Shown here piece after piece: positions 1 to 9,036 of a stretch of DNA of 64,000 nt (positions are counted from its first letter, which is position 1; each line of letters opens with the position of its first letter). This stretch comes from JADJRG01 sp964474905 (GTDB lineage: Bacteria > Myxococcota_A > Polyangia > Nannocystales > Nannocystaceae), in NCBI GenBank assembly GCA_964474905.1, contig CAYYUP010000028.1, positions 9,085-73,084 of the forward strand, read 5' to 3'. Below the pieces are notes generated by a model. That model did not search any database. It was not told where the DNA came from and saw only the letters and a list, made by a program, of their open reading frames with translations. The translations under genes were made by a program, and so were the position numbers.

Positions 1-2
1 TG

Positions 3-1604
3 GGCATGGTGCATGTGCGCATGCAGCTCTTTATCGACGATCTACCGGTCATCGGCTCCGAGGCGATCGTGCACGCCGAGCTCGGTAGCGGCGAGATCCA
101 GGGCTTCCAAAGCCAGATCGCGCCGCGTCTCAGCGAGAGCGACGCGGAGCTCATCGATGGCGACGCCGCGGCAGAGCTGGCGAGCAAGGGCATCGAAGGC
201 AAGGAGATCCAGGTGGCAGGGGTCACCGATCTGGTCTACATCGCGGTCAATGGCCGGCCGATGCTGGCCTACGCCGCCGAGGTCGCCTACTTCAGCGACG
301 AGGGGCCTGAACTCGACATCGTCTACGCCGACGCGCACAGCGGTGAGCTGCTCGCCCGCCATCCGCAGATCAACCGGGCCAAAAACCGCCAGGTCTACAG
401 CGCCAACAATGGCCAGAGCCTGCCGGGCTCCTGGAAAATGAGCGAGGGCAGCCCCCATAACGGCGACAATGTGGTCCAGGCGGCCTACGACAACGCCGGC
501 GTCACCTACGACTATTTCAAGTCGACCTTCAATCGCGACTCGTTCAACAACGGCGGCGCCCTGATCCGGTCGACCGTGCACTACGGAAGCAACTACGACA
601 ACGCCTTCTGGAACGGCCAGCAGATGGTCTACGGCGACGGCAGCGGTCAGTATTTCGGCCCGCTGGCGCTCTCTGGCGACATCGTCGTGCACGAGCTGAC
701 CCACGCGATCACCCAGTACGAGGCCGGCCTGGTCTACCAGTACGAGTCGGGCGCGCTCAACGAGGCCTTCTCCGACATCTTCGCTGCGAGTGCTCAGGCC
801 TGGGGTTCGGGCGGCATCAGCTCGGCGACCTGGCAGCTTGCCGAGGACGTTTGGACGCCCAATACGCCCGGCGACGCCATGCGTTATATGAACAACCCAA
901 CCCAGGACGGGCAGTCGCGCGACTACTACCCGACCCGCTATACGGGCAGCCAGGACAACGGGGGCGTGCACCTCAACTCGGGTATCGCCAACCTCGCCTA
1001 CAAGCTGCTGGTCACCGGCGGCACCCATCCGCAGGGCAAGACCAACGTCAGCGTGCCCGGCATCGGCATTCACAAGTCCGAGCAGATCTTCTACCGGGCG
1101 CTTCGGACTTACATGAGTTCGAATACCAACTTCGAGGGGGCTCGTGAGGCAACCGCGCAGGCCGCAGGCGACCTCTACGGAGCGAGCGAGGTCTCGGCCG
1201 TGCACAAGGCGTGGGATGCCGTCGGCGTGCCCGGAACGCCTGTCAACAACGATCCACCGCAGGACGATCCGCCCCAGGACGATCCGCCCCAGGATTCCTG
1301 CTCGGGTGTGCCCTACGGCGGTTCGCTCTCCGGCAAGGGGGCGACTCAGTACCAGCCCAACGGGACTTACTACTACAGCAGCAAGTCCGGCATCCACAGC
1401 GGTTGCATGACCGGTCCCGGCAACGCCGACTTCGACCTCTACCTGATGAAGTGGAACGGCAACGGCTGGACCGACGTCGCCAAGTCCGAGAGCCCGACCT
1501 CCTCCGAGAGCATCAGCTACGGCGGCAGTGCTGGATACTACGCCTGGAGGGTGATCTCCTGGTCGGGTAGCGGCTCCTACACGCTCAGCCTGACGCACCC
1601 CTAG
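3..1604 (+). CDS. Secreted thermolysin-like (M4) zinc metalloprotease, 5' end outside the window
   Basis: The reading frame is already open at the left edge, so the signal peptide and part of the propeptide lie upstream. Counting from the first ATG (position 6), residues 1-120 look like the end of an FTP/PepSY-type propeptide. The catalytic domain follows: HELTH at residues 229-233 gives two zinc ligands, Glu253 in LNEAFSD is the third, and His322 in the GGVHLNSG segment fits the transition-state histidine of M4 enzymes. After a Pro/Gln/Asp linker (three PPQDD units, about residues 416-430) comes a roughly 100-residue PPC-type domain, common on secreted proteases of marine bacteria and usually removed during maturation. 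The expected role is extracellular protein breakdown, fitting a predatory or saprophytic myxobacterium. A strong hairpin follows the stop. Family assignment is firm; the substrate is unknown. Confidence 0.93.
   Translation, partial: GMVHVRMQLFIDDLPVIGSEAIVHAELGSGEIQGFQSQIAPRLSESDAELIDGDAAAELASKGIEGKEIQVAGVTDLVYIAVNGRPMLAYAAEVAYFSDEGPELDIVYADAHSGELLARHPQINRAKNRQVYSANNGQSLPGSWKMSEGSPHNGDNVVQAAYDNAGVTYDYFKSTFNRDSFNNGGALIRSTVHYGSNYDNAFWNGQQMVYGDGSGQYFGPLALSGDIVVHELTHAITQYEAGLVYQYESGALNEAFSDIFAASAQAWGSGGISSATWQLAEDVWTPNTPGDAMRYMNNPTQDGQSRDYYPTRYTGSQDNGGVHLNSGIANLAYKLLVTGGTHPQGKTNVSVPGIGIHKSEQIFYRALRTYMSSNTNFEGAREATAQAAGDLYGASEVSAVHKAWDAVGVPGTPVNNDPPQDDPPQDDPPQDSCSGVPYGGSLSGKGATQYQPNGTYYYSSKSGIHSGCMTGPGNADFDLYLMKWNGNGWTDVAKSESPTSSESISYGGSAGYYAWRVISWSGSGSYTLSLTHP
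1251..1295 (+). repeat. Three tandem 15-bp repeats encoding the PPQDD linker
   Basis: Three in-frame copies of a 15-mer (gatccgccccagga followed by c or t, first copy with one variant base) sit at 1251-1265, 1266-1280 and 1281-1295. They encode the flexible linker between the M4 catalytic domain and the C-terminal PPC-type domain. Confidence 0.9.
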
Positions 1605-1644
1605 GGTCAGGCTTGGCCCGCGCTCTGCGGGTCCTTGATGAAAG

Positions 1645-1681
1645 AGCGGGCACGACCACCTCGGTCGTGCCCGCTTTGTTG
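1645..1681 (+). terminator. Rho-independent terminator of the M4 protease gene
   Basis: A perfect 13-bp stem (AGCGGGCACGACC at 1645-1657 with its complement at 1663-1675) has a 5-base loop and is followed by TTTGTT. It lies 40 bp after the protease stop codon. Confidence 0.85.
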
Positions 1682-2089
1682 CGCGATGTGGAGGTCGGCG
1701 GTGTTGTGCCGACAACGTCAGCGGTTGGGCTTGGCCCTGGGGCTGGTCGCAGAGGCGACGCCGGCCGTCGGCAAGCTGTCGGCGGTCGGGCGTACGCTGG
1801 CAGGCCTAAGGAGGCTCAACGGAGGACCCTGCGCTATGCCCAAGGGCAATGCAGGGGCACCGCGGAGTCGACTCAGGGCTGCCTGGGCGCGGTAAAACGC
1901 TGCTCTTGGGCGCCTCCATGCGCCTTTGTCGACAATCATGCCACCTGAACTCCACCTATCAATAGTTGAAGGCATCGCCTCAGGTGTCAACGGGAGAAAG
2001 TGCCCGGTCCTTTTCTGGCCACTTAAAGGAGCGCGCCCGCGGGCTTTTAAGCCAGCGGACGCCGAGGTCAAGTGGACCTGACCTAGTGT
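1682..2089. other. Intergenic region with no supported gene
   Basis: About 400 bp between the M4 terminator and the 3' end of the leftward thiolase gene. Open frames on both strands are short, Arg/Pro-rich and without a recognisable family or ribosome site. A short GCCCGCGGGC palindrome followed by TTTT near 2036-2049 could be a weak terminator, but I would not rely on it. Confidence 0.5.
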
Positions 2090-3241
2090 CTACATTCGTT
2101 CGAAAATGCCGGCGGCACCCATGCCGCCGCCGATGCACATGGTCACCATGCCGTAACGGCTTTGACGCCTGTGCATCTCGTGGATCAGCGTGGCTGTCAG
2201 CTTTGCGCCAGTCGCTCCCAAGGGGTGACCCAGGGCGATGGCGCCGCCGTTGACGTTGACCTTGTCGGGGTCCAGGCCGAGCGTGCGGATGACCGCCAGC
2301 GACTGGCTTGCAAAGGCCTCGTTGAGTTCGAAGAGGTCGATGTCGGCGAGGCTGAGACCTGTCTGTTTGAGCACCTTGGGCACGGCCTCGACCGGGCCAA
2401 TGCCCATGATTTCGGGGGCGACACCGGCGGTCGCAAAGCCGACAAAGCGGGCGAGGGGCTTAATGCCGAGCTCCTTGGCACGGCTCGCAGACATCACCAC
2501 CGCTGCGGCGACGCCGTCGCTGAGCGGTGACGAGTTGCCGGGTGTGACCGAGCCGCGGGCGTGGAAAACCGGGCGCAGACGGGCGAGCGACTTGAGGTTG
2601 GTGTCGGGGCGCGGGCTCTCGTCGACCGCGAACTCGTTGCCCTCGATGGTTTTGACTGTGACGATTTCGTCTTTGAAGGCACCAGCGGCGATCGCTGCGA
2701 CCGCGCGCCGGTGAGATTCGAGCGCGAAGGCGTCCTGGTCCTGCCGCGAGACCTCGAACTTGCGGGCGACGTTTTCGGCGGTGAGGCCCATCGAGATGTA
2801 AATCTCGGGGTTTTGGGCGATGATCGAGGCGTCGAACATCGGCTTGTGACCGCCCATCGGCACCAGGCTCATGGACTCGAGACCGCCGGCGATCGCCGCA
2901 TCGATGGCGCCGACCATAATGCGCTCTGCGCAGGTCGCGATCGCCTGCAGGCCGCTGGAGCAGAAGCGGTTGATGGTGACTCCAGAGGTCGAATTGGGGA
3001 GGCCAGCGCGGAGTGCGACCACCCGAGCGACGTTGAGCCCCTGTTCGGCCTCGGGCATCGCGCAGCCGAGCGCGACGTCGTCGATCTCGGCCTTGGGAAG
3101 TGCTTTGAGACCACTGAGCATCTCGGCGATGACCTGGGCGGCCAGGTCATCGGGACGGGTGTTACGGAGGGAGCCCTTGATCCCCCGGCCTACGGCCGAG
3201 CGACGGGCGGCGACGATGACTGCATCACGAATGGACGGCAT
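2090..3241 (-). CDS. fadA: Acetyl-CoA acyltransferase (thiolase, beta-oxidation)
   Basis: A 383-residue thiolase, normal length for the family. It catalyses the last beta-oxidation step, CoA-dependent cleavage of 3-ketoacyl-CoA to acetyl-CoA and a shortened acyl-CoA. The nucleophilic cysteine is Cys94 in NRFCSSGLQA. The NEAFA motif, the GGAIALGHPLGATGA histidine motif and the C-terminal CIGGGMG motif with the second catalytic cysteine are all intact. The gene lies only 17 bp downstream of the FadN-type multifunctional enzyme on the same strand, so the two very likely form one operon and supply the two subunits of a trifunctional fatty-acid oxidation complex. An acetoacetyl-CoA thiolase role cannot be excluded from sequence alone, but the partner favours beta-oxidation. 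Confidence 0.93.
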   Translation of the reverse strand: MPSIRDAVIVAARRSAVGRGIKGSLRNTRPDDLAAQVIAEMLSGLKALPKAEIDDVALGCAMPEAEQGLNVARVVALRAGLPNSTSGVTINRFCSSGLQAIATCAERIMVGAIDAAIAGGLESMSLVPMGGHKPMFDASIIAQNPEIYISMGLTAENVARKFEVSRQDQDAFALESHRRAVAAIAAGAFKDEIVTVKTIEGNEFAVDESPRPDTNLKSLARLRPVFHARGSVTPGNSSPLSDGVAAAVVMSASRAKELGIKPLARFVGFATAGVAPEIMGIGPVEAVPKVLKQTGLSLADIDLFELNEAFASQSLAVIRTLGLDPDKVNVNGGAIALGHPLGATGAKLTATLIHEMHRRQSRYGMVTMCIGGGMGAAGIFERM

Positions 3242-3258
3242 TGATTTGTCTCCCGGGC

Positions 3259-5688
3259 TCAGTTGCGGAGGGGTTTTTTGGTTTTGAGCGTATGCACGAT
3301 GCGCGCTTGGGTCTTGGCCTCACCGGCGAGGCTGCAGAAGGCTTCGCGCTCGAGGTCGAGCAGGTCTTGGGCCGTGAGCTTGGTCGGCGTTTGGGTCATG
3401 CCACCGCTCAGCACGTGCACGATTTTCTCGCCGATGAGCTTGTCGTGCTCGGAGATGTACCCGCCCCACTCAAAGAGCTTGGCGCCGAGCATCAGGCTCG
3501 CACCTTGGGGGGCGCCGATCACCGAGATCGCCTCGTTGCGGTCGGGTGGTGTCCAGCCGGCCTCGGCGATCGAGATCGCCAGCTGCTTGGCGTCGGCGAT
3601 GACCCGGTTGCGGTGGAAGGTGATGCGATCCGTGGCCGCCAAGAAGCCGAAGCTGCGGGCCTCGTGGGCACTGCCCGAGACCTTGGCGCCACCGGCGACC
3701 TCGAAGGCCCGGCGCACACCGGGGTAGGGGTCGGTGCCGGGCATCTCTGCGGCCCAGGCGGAGGCCCGGCGAGCGAGCTCTTTGAGGCCCCCGCCGGCCG
3801 GCAAGAGGCCGACTCCAGCTTCGACTAGGCCCATGTAGAGTTCGGCGTCGGCCTGGATGGCCGCGGTGTGCAGGCAGACCTCAACGCCACCGCCGAGGGT
3901 TCGGCCGTGGGGCGCGGCGACCACTGGAAGGGTGCCGTGTCGGAGGTCCATAAAGGTGTCCTGCAGAGCCGCGACAGCCTTATTGAGGGAGTCGAAATCG
4001 CCCTCGGCCGCCCACTTGGCGATCTGGCGGAGGTCGGCGCCAGCGCAGAAGTTGGCGCTTTGGTCCCCGATCACCATGCCGCGGAAGCCACCGATTTTGG
4101 TGAGCGTCGGCACGGCCTCGCGGAGCATCGTCAGCACGCCCTCGTCGAGGATGTTCATCTTGGGCGAGCGGAACTCGAGGCAGGCGATGCCGTCGCCGAT
4201 GTCCAGGAGGCGCGCGGTCTTGGTGCTGTGCAGGACGGCGCTCTTGGAGTCGGCGGCGGCGCCCAGGATCAACATGCCCTTGGGGGTTGGGATCGGCGCG
4301 GGACCGCTGCCGGCGACGTAGACGGTGCGCGCGCTCGGCGTACCGCCGTACCAGCTGCCGCCCTTTGCGGCGACTTCGCGGGCGGCCGGAGCGGGCTCGA
4401 TGCCCATCGCCTCCAGCTGCTCGACGCCCCAGGCGACGCCGATGGCATCCCAGAGGGCAAAGGGCCCGAGTTCCCAGCCGTAGCCCCAGCACATCGCGTC
4501 GTCGATCTGCTTGGGTGTGTCGCAGATTTCGCCGACGCGGTGGGCGGCGTAGTTGAAGAGGGGCAGGTAGACCTTGCGCAGGAAGTCACCCGCGCGACCC
4601 TCGGCCCGAATCGCCTCGTGCACCCGAGCGGCGGTATCAGCGATGGTCGCCGCCTTGGCCAGCTCGGCGAAGACGGGCGGTTGCTGCGGACGGTACTCAA
4701 AGGTCTTGAGATCGATCGATTCGATGATCCGCTTGCCCTTGGCGTCCCGGCTCTTGCGGTAGAAGCCGCCGCCGGTCTTGTCGCCCAGGCGCTTGCCTTC
4801 GATCATCGCCGCGACCATCGGTGGCACGGTCATCATCGAGTAGAGCTGGTCGAAGTTATCGGCCTTGGGATCGCCGCTTAGGGTGCCCTGCAGGTTGTGG
4901 ATGACGTGGCCGAGAATATCGATGCCGACCATGTCGCCCAGGCGGTAGGAGCCGGTGCGGGGGCGTCCCATCAGCTTGCCGTTGAGGAGGTCGATCTCCT
5001 CGACGGTGTAGCCACCGGCGGTGGTCTCGGCGAAGGTGAGCAGCATCTCGGCGGTGCCGATGCGGTTGCCGATGAAGTTGGGCGTATCGCGGCAGAGCAC
5101 GACGCCCTTGCCGAGCACCCGGTCGCTGAACTCGGTGAGCTCGGCGGTGACCTCGGGGGAGGTCGAAGCGCTGGGCACGACCTCTAAGAGGTGCATGTAG
5201 CGCGGCGGATTAAAGAAATGCATGCCCACGAGTCGCGTGCGCACCTCCGCGGGCAGGCCCTCGGCGATCGAGCCGATCGACAGGCCGCTGGTATTGGAGG
5301 TGAGGATGGTGTGGCTCGGGGCCGCAGCACCGATTCGCTTGAAGAGCGAGACCTTGATGTCGAGGCGCTCGATGACGGCTTCGATCACGAGGTCGCTGGC
5401 CGCGACGGCGCGCTCGAGATCGTCGTCGATATTGCCGATCGAGATCCGCGAGGCGAAGGCCCGGTCCATGTAGGGCGGGGGCTTTGCCTTGGTCATCGCC
5501 TTCATGGCACCAGCAGCGAGAGCGTTGCGCATGGCACCGCTCGCGCCCTTGGGCACGATGTCGAGAAGGTGGGTGTGGACTCCGGCGTTGGCGAGGTGGG
5601 CCGCGATTTGGGCGCCCATAGTGCCTGCGCCGATGACGGTCGCCGTGAGCTGATGGGGTGGACGCTGAAGGGTCACGGCGGCGACCAT
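3259..5688 (-). CDS. 3-hydroxyacyl-CoA dehydrogenase / enoyl-CoA hydratase, FadN type
   Basis: An 809-residue bifunctional beta-oxidation enzyme. The NAD-binding dehydrogenase comes first (GAGTMG at residues 20-25, the HFFNP catalytic histidine motif, then the 3HCDH C-terminal domain). An enoyl-CoA hydratase/crotonase domain follows in about the last 300 residues, with an oxyanion-hole-like FCAGADL and the glutamate-bearing EAGVGLLPAGGG segment. This order (dehydrogenase before hydratase) is that of Bacillus FadN rather than Escherichia coli FadB, where the hydratase is first. It should hydrate enoyl-CoA and oxidise the 3-hydroxyacyl-CoA, passing product to the thiolase encoded 17 bp downstream. 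The ATG start lies 66 bp from the divergent lytic transglycosylase start, so the short gap must hold both promoters. No clear Shine-Dalgarno is visible. Confidence 0.92.
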   Translation of the reverse strand: MVAAVTLQRPPHQLTATVIGAGTMGAQIAAHLANAGVHTHLLDIVPKGASGAMRNALAAGAMKAMTKAKPPPYMDRAFASRISIGNIDDDLERAVAASDLVIEAVIERLDIKVSLFKRIGAAAPSHTILTSNTSGLSIGSIAEGLPAEVRTRLVGMHFFNPPRYMHLLEVVPSASTSPEVTAELTEFSDRVLGKGVVLCRDTPNFIGNRIGTAEMLLTFAETTAGGYTVEEIDLLNGKLMGRPRTGSYRLGDMVGIDILGHVIHNLQGTLSGDPKADNFDQLYSMMTVPPMVAAMIEGKRLGDKTGGGFYRKSRDAKGKRIIESIDLKTFEYRPQQPPVFAELAKAATIADTAARVHEAIRAEGRAGDFLRKVYLPLFNYAAHRVGEICDTPKQIDDAMCWGYGWELGPFALWDAIGVAWGVEQLEAMGIEPAPAAREVAAKGGSWYGGTPSARTVYVAGSGPAPIPTPKGMLILGAAADSKSAVLHSTKTARLLDIGDGIACLEFRSPKMNILDEGVLTMLREAVPTLTKIGGFRGMVIGDQSANFCAGADLRQIAKWAAEGDFDSLNKAVAALQDTFMDLRHGTLPVVAAPHGRTLGGGVEVCLHTAAIQADAELYMGLVEAGVGLLPAGGGLKELARRASAWAAEMPGTDPYPGVRRAFEVAGGAKVSGSAHEARSFGFLAATDRITFHRNRVIADAKQLAISIAEAGWTPPDRNEAISVIGAPQGASLMLGAKLFEWGGYISEHDKLIGEKIVHVLSGGMTQTPTKLTAQDLLDLEREAFCSLAGEAKTQARIVHTLKTKKPLRN

Positions 5689-5754
5689 AGATCAAGGTGA
5701 TCGTCGACGCATTGGACTTCGAGGGAATTTTGTCGGTCGTGCTAATCTAGCGGG

Positions 5755-8382
5755 GTGAAGTTGGGGCGATCTAGCGGTCGATCTGGAGCGCCCAGGGCGG
5801 GTCTTTACGCTCTCTTGGGCCCCTCCTTGGTGCTCATTTGTGCCCTCGACATCTCCTGTGCCCGTCGTTCGAGCAGCGCCGAAGAGACGACAAAGAGCGC
5901 CCCCGAGGTGCCCGAGCTGGTGACCGCGCCAAAGGCCGAGCCGCCCGCTGCCGCTCCCGAACCAGGGCCCACATCCACGCCCGAGCCTGAGCCCACGCCG
6001 CCGATCGTTCTCGAGGGCATCGACGGCGCTGCGCAAGCGCTCGCCGCTGGTGATGCGGAGCTCGCGCTCCGTCGTCTTGCCGCGACCGATCGCGCCGCCG
6101 AGGGCCTGCCCGAGTGGTTTCGCGAGCGAGCGCTTCGCGGTCGAGCTGCGCGGCTGACCGGGGATTACGCAGACGCAGCTGCGGCCCTGGAGTCGCTGGT
6201 GAAGCGCCGCCATCTCAGCCGTCAGCTGCCGCCGGAGATCATCGAGCTCGAGCTGGCGTTGACGGTCCTGGCCTGGCAGGCGCACGGCGATCTCGAGCGC
6301 GAAGAGGCCGATCGCCGCTTAGCCGAGGCCTCCAAGCTTCTCAGCCGGGCGCAGAAGCACAAACCGATCCGCAACTTAGCGGCGATCCGGGTCATTCAGG
6401 CCCGTGTGCTCGCGGCGATCGATGGCTCTTCGGGGGGAAGCTCTGCATCGGGGGTGCGCGGCGCCGGGCTTCGGGCCAGCAAGGCGCTACGGCGCATCAT
6501 CAAGGACTACCCAAACCACCCCGAAGTTGGCGAGCATCGCCTGGATCTGGCGCGGGCTCTGCTCCGCGCCGGTCGGATCACGGAGGGCGCTGACGAGCTG
6601 CGCTCGCTTGCGATCGATCGCCCCGGTGAGCCGGAGGGCGACGCCGCTTGGGCCGAGCTGGTCGCGTTGGCCGAGGCCGAGAAGCGGGTCAAGACTCCGG
6701 TCCTCAGTCGCGGTGAGCGTCTGCATCAGGCCGAAAAAGCCCGACGGCTCCGCAACGTCGAACTCTCGCGGGCGATCCTCGATGGCCTCCTCGAGGAGGA
6801 TCGCCTGCCGCCGGCGACCGAGAGCAGCGCTCGTCGATCGAGGGCCTGGACCACCTACAAAGAGCGGGATTACGCCGCCTGTGTCGCCGATCTCGAGCAC
6901 CTGTACAGCAAGGTTAAGTCGGCGGAGACCCGAACCTTCCTGACCCGTTGCCTCGATCGAGGCGCTTTTTATGACCGCGTGTTGGAGCTCTTGCTCGCCC
7001 AGACCAAGGGCACGTCGGGGCGCGGTCAGACCGGGCGTCTCGCGCTCTGGGCGGGCATCAAGCAGGCCGTGCGGGCCGGTCGATACCCGCAGGCACAGGA
7101 GCTGCTCGGGCGTTTCGAAAAAAAGTTCAAGGGCCATGGTAGCGAGCGCCAGTGGCTCGGTGCTTGGCTGCGCATGCGCACGGGCGATGTCGCGGGGGCG
7201 ATCCAAGCGTTGGAGCCGCTGGAGCGCCGCGGTGGCGATCGAGTGCGCGCGAAGTACTTCCGAGGTCGTCTTTTGCTTGCCGCCGAAGATCCGCAGGAGC
7301 GGGCCCAGGGCGAGGCCAATCTTCGCGAACTCGTCGAGCGCCGGGGTCTCGAGTACTACGGCTTGATGGCGCGGCAGCGGCTCCTCGATGCTTCGCTTGA
7401 TCCAGGGCCTGTGCCCGAAGTGACGCCGGTCGCCGGCGAGGGCGAACCCCAGGATCCGCGCGCCGTCATCGCGACGTTTAACGAAGTCGCCGAGGGCTAC
7501 GGCGAGGAGTTGCCAGCGCTTGTGCGGGCTCGCGCGCTGCACTCGGTCGGCTACCTCGACGAGGCCCGTCGCGAGCTCCGGATCGCGATCGACAAACACC
7601 TCGAACTGACCGGTCGGACAGGTTATGAGCCCCACCACGAGGACCGCTACGTCGGTCTTTGTTGGCGACCGACCTGGCAGCAGCCCAAGCTGTCGCTCTC
7701 CCGCGAGGCTCGCAAGCTGCACCGCGACCGAGAGCAGAGCGAGGCGCTTCGCCGGGGCCTGCGGTCGCTCGCGAATGCACTCGACGAGCCCCATCGTTTC
7801 GCCCGTCTATCGTCTCGCGAGGACGGCTCGCTGCGCATGCGCTGGTACCTGCGGGCCTTTAGCGCTGATGTCGAGCGCGAGGCCGAGGCCCAAGGCGTCG
7901 ATCCGATCCACCTCTGGGCGTTGATGTACACCGAGTCGCGTTTTCGCAGCCACGTGCTCTCGCCGGCGGGCGCCCGCGGGGTCCTGCAGATCATGCCCTG
8001 GACCGGCAAGCAGCTATCGGCGCGGCTGGGCGAGTTGGGGGCGCGCTTCGATGCGGATACGCTCTTTAATCCGGCGGTCAACATCCACCTGGCCGCGCAC
8101 TACATCTCGGAGCTCCTCAAAAAATTCCACGGTCAGCCGGCGTTCGCCTACGGCAGCTACAACGGTGGGCCGAGCAACGTCTCGCGCTGGCTGCAGGCAA
8201 AGTCCTCGCAGAGCCCCCTAGAGCTCGATGTCTACATCGAAGAGATCCCCTTTAGCGAGACTGGCCGCTACACCAAGCGCGTGCTCGAGACGCAGGCGAT
8301 CTACTCGCTGCTCTACCGCGGCGAGCTACCGCGCTGGACCAACGAGGTCGATCCGACCTTCGAAAACAACATCGACTTTTAG
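5755..8382 (+). CDS. Lytic murein transglycosylase (Slt-like) with a helical-repeat N-terminal region
   Basis: An 875-residue protein starting with GTG. A hydrophobic N-terminus (about residues 15-34) ends in ISCARRSS, which may be a signal peptide or a weak lipobox. It is followed by a Pro/Glu-rich linker (residues 45-85). The large middle part is rich in Ala/Arg/Leu helices like the TPR or doughnut region of Slt70. The C-terminal SLT domain (about residues 700-850) has the catalytic Glu727 in YTESRF, then GARGVLQIMP and the AYGSYNGGPSNVSRW motif of family 1 lytic transglycosylases. It should cleave the MurNAc-GlcNAc bond of peptidoglycan in the periplasm with formation of the 1,6-anhydro product. 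At 875 residues it is longer than E. coli Slt70 (about 645). It is divergent from the fatty-acid oxidation genes. Confidence 0.9.
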   Translation: MKLGRSSGRSGAPRAGLYALLGPSLVLICALDISCARRSSSAEETTKSAPEVPELVTAPKAEPPAAAPEPGPTSTPEPEPTPPIVLEGIDGAAQALAAGDAELALRRLAATDRAAEGLPEWFRERALRGRAARLTGDYADAAAALESLVKRRHLSRQLPPEIIELELALTVLAWQAHGDLEREEADRRLAEASKLLSRAQKHKPIRNLAAIRVIQARVLAAIDGSSGGSSASGVRGAGLRASKALRRIIKDYPNHPEVGEHRLDLARALLRAGRITEGADELRSLAIDRPGEPEGDAAWAELVALAEAEKRVKTPVLSRGERLHQAEKARRLRNVELSRAILDGLLEEDRLPPATESSARRSRAWTTYKERDYAACVADLEHLYSKVKSAETRTFLTRCLDRGAFYDRVLELLLAQTKGTSGRGQTGRLALWAGIKQAVRAGRYPQAQELLGRFEKKFKGHGSERQWLGAWLRMRTGDVAGAIQALEPLERRGGDRVRAKYFRGRLLLAAEDPQERAQGEANLRELVERRGLEYYGLMARQRLLDASLDPGPVPEVTPVAGEGEPQDPRAVIATFNEVAEGYGEELPALVRARALHSVGYLDEARRELRIAIDKHLELTGRTGYEPHHEDRYVGLCWRPTWQQPKLSLSREARKLHRDREQSEALRRGLRSLANALDEPHRFARLSSREDGSLRMRWYLRAFSADVEREAEAQGVDPIHLWALMYTESRFRSHVLSPAGARGVLQIMPWTGKQLSARLGELGARFDADTLFNPAVNIHLAAHYISELLKKFHGQPAFAYGSYNGGPSNVSRWLQAKSSQSPLELDVYIEEIPFSETGRYTKRVLETQAIYSLLYRGELPRWTNEVDPTFENNIDF

Positions 8383-8501
8383 TCGCCCGCGAAGCTGCGC
8401 TTTGCCGCCCCTTCGCCGCTCGGCGGGCGTCTTTGAGGGCATCGGACTGGGCCTCTGGATCGTGTAGGATCGTCGACGCCGTGTGAGGGCGGCCGTGAGC
8501 G

Positions 8502-9011
8502 ATGCCGATCACCGAAGAGCTGACAAAGCTGGGGCAGTCCGTGCACCGCTTGGGCGAGAGATCCCAAGAGATCATCGAGCTTGTCGGGGCGATCGATCGC
8601 ATCCTCGGGGAGCTGACTCCCTCCACGGAACTCACATACCTCCATCCCAGGCCCTTGATCGAGATGGCGACGGTGGCCCCGGACGGCAAGCGGGTGATCG
8701 AGGTCGCCTACCTCGGTGTGATGTCGTTGGAGGGTCGTCATCAGCTGGTGATCAAGCAGGTCAAGATCCTCGAGTCGAAGGCCGCGATCGCCTCGCAGGG
8801 AGGGGGCTCGGTGATGCCGTTGCTCAAGGCTCCGCGGGTCGCTGTGCTCGCCGCGGTCGATGAACTCGGCGAGCTGGTGCGGGTGATCCGGGAGCAGGTC
8901 GACGGGCTCGCGGAGGAGGCCGAACGCCTCCGAGACGCTGCTCGTGCGGCCCACGATGACTTCAGCCGTCCCTTTGGGATCGGTGCGCCATGCGTTCAGG
9001 ACGGCGGCTAG
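8502..9011 (+). CDS. Coiled-coil hypothetical protein
   Basis: A 169-residue soluble protein with no signal peptide or membrane segment and no family that I recognise. Residues 1-37 and about 115-150 are predicted helices with heptad-like Leu/Val/Ala spacing (for example LAEEAERLRDAARAA), so it probably forms a coiled coil. The middle part (residues 45-90) looks like a small beta sheet. It sits between the transglycosylase and metG, 25 bp upstream of metG on the same strand, so the two may be co-transcribed. The ATG is the only good start in frame, and a Shine-Dalgarno is not obvious. The opposite strand also has an open frame here, but its composition looks like a shadow. Function unknown. 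Confidence 0.7.
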   Translation: MPITEELTKLGQSVHRLGERSQEIIELVGAIDRILGELTPSTELTYLHPRPLIEMATVAPDGKRVIEVAYLGVMSLEGRHQLVIKQVKILESKAAIASQGGGSVMPLLKAPRVAVLAAVDELGELVRVIREQVDGLAEEAERLRDAARAAHDDFSRPFGIGAPCVQDGG

Positions 9012-9036
9012 CGGCCTGTGCTACAACCCCTGACCC

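Noticed and set aside
1718..2071. 117-residue open frame on the minus strand after the M4 gene
   Set aside because: Arg/Pro/Ala-rich, no ribosome site, no recognisable domain; expected by chance in a GC-rich genome.
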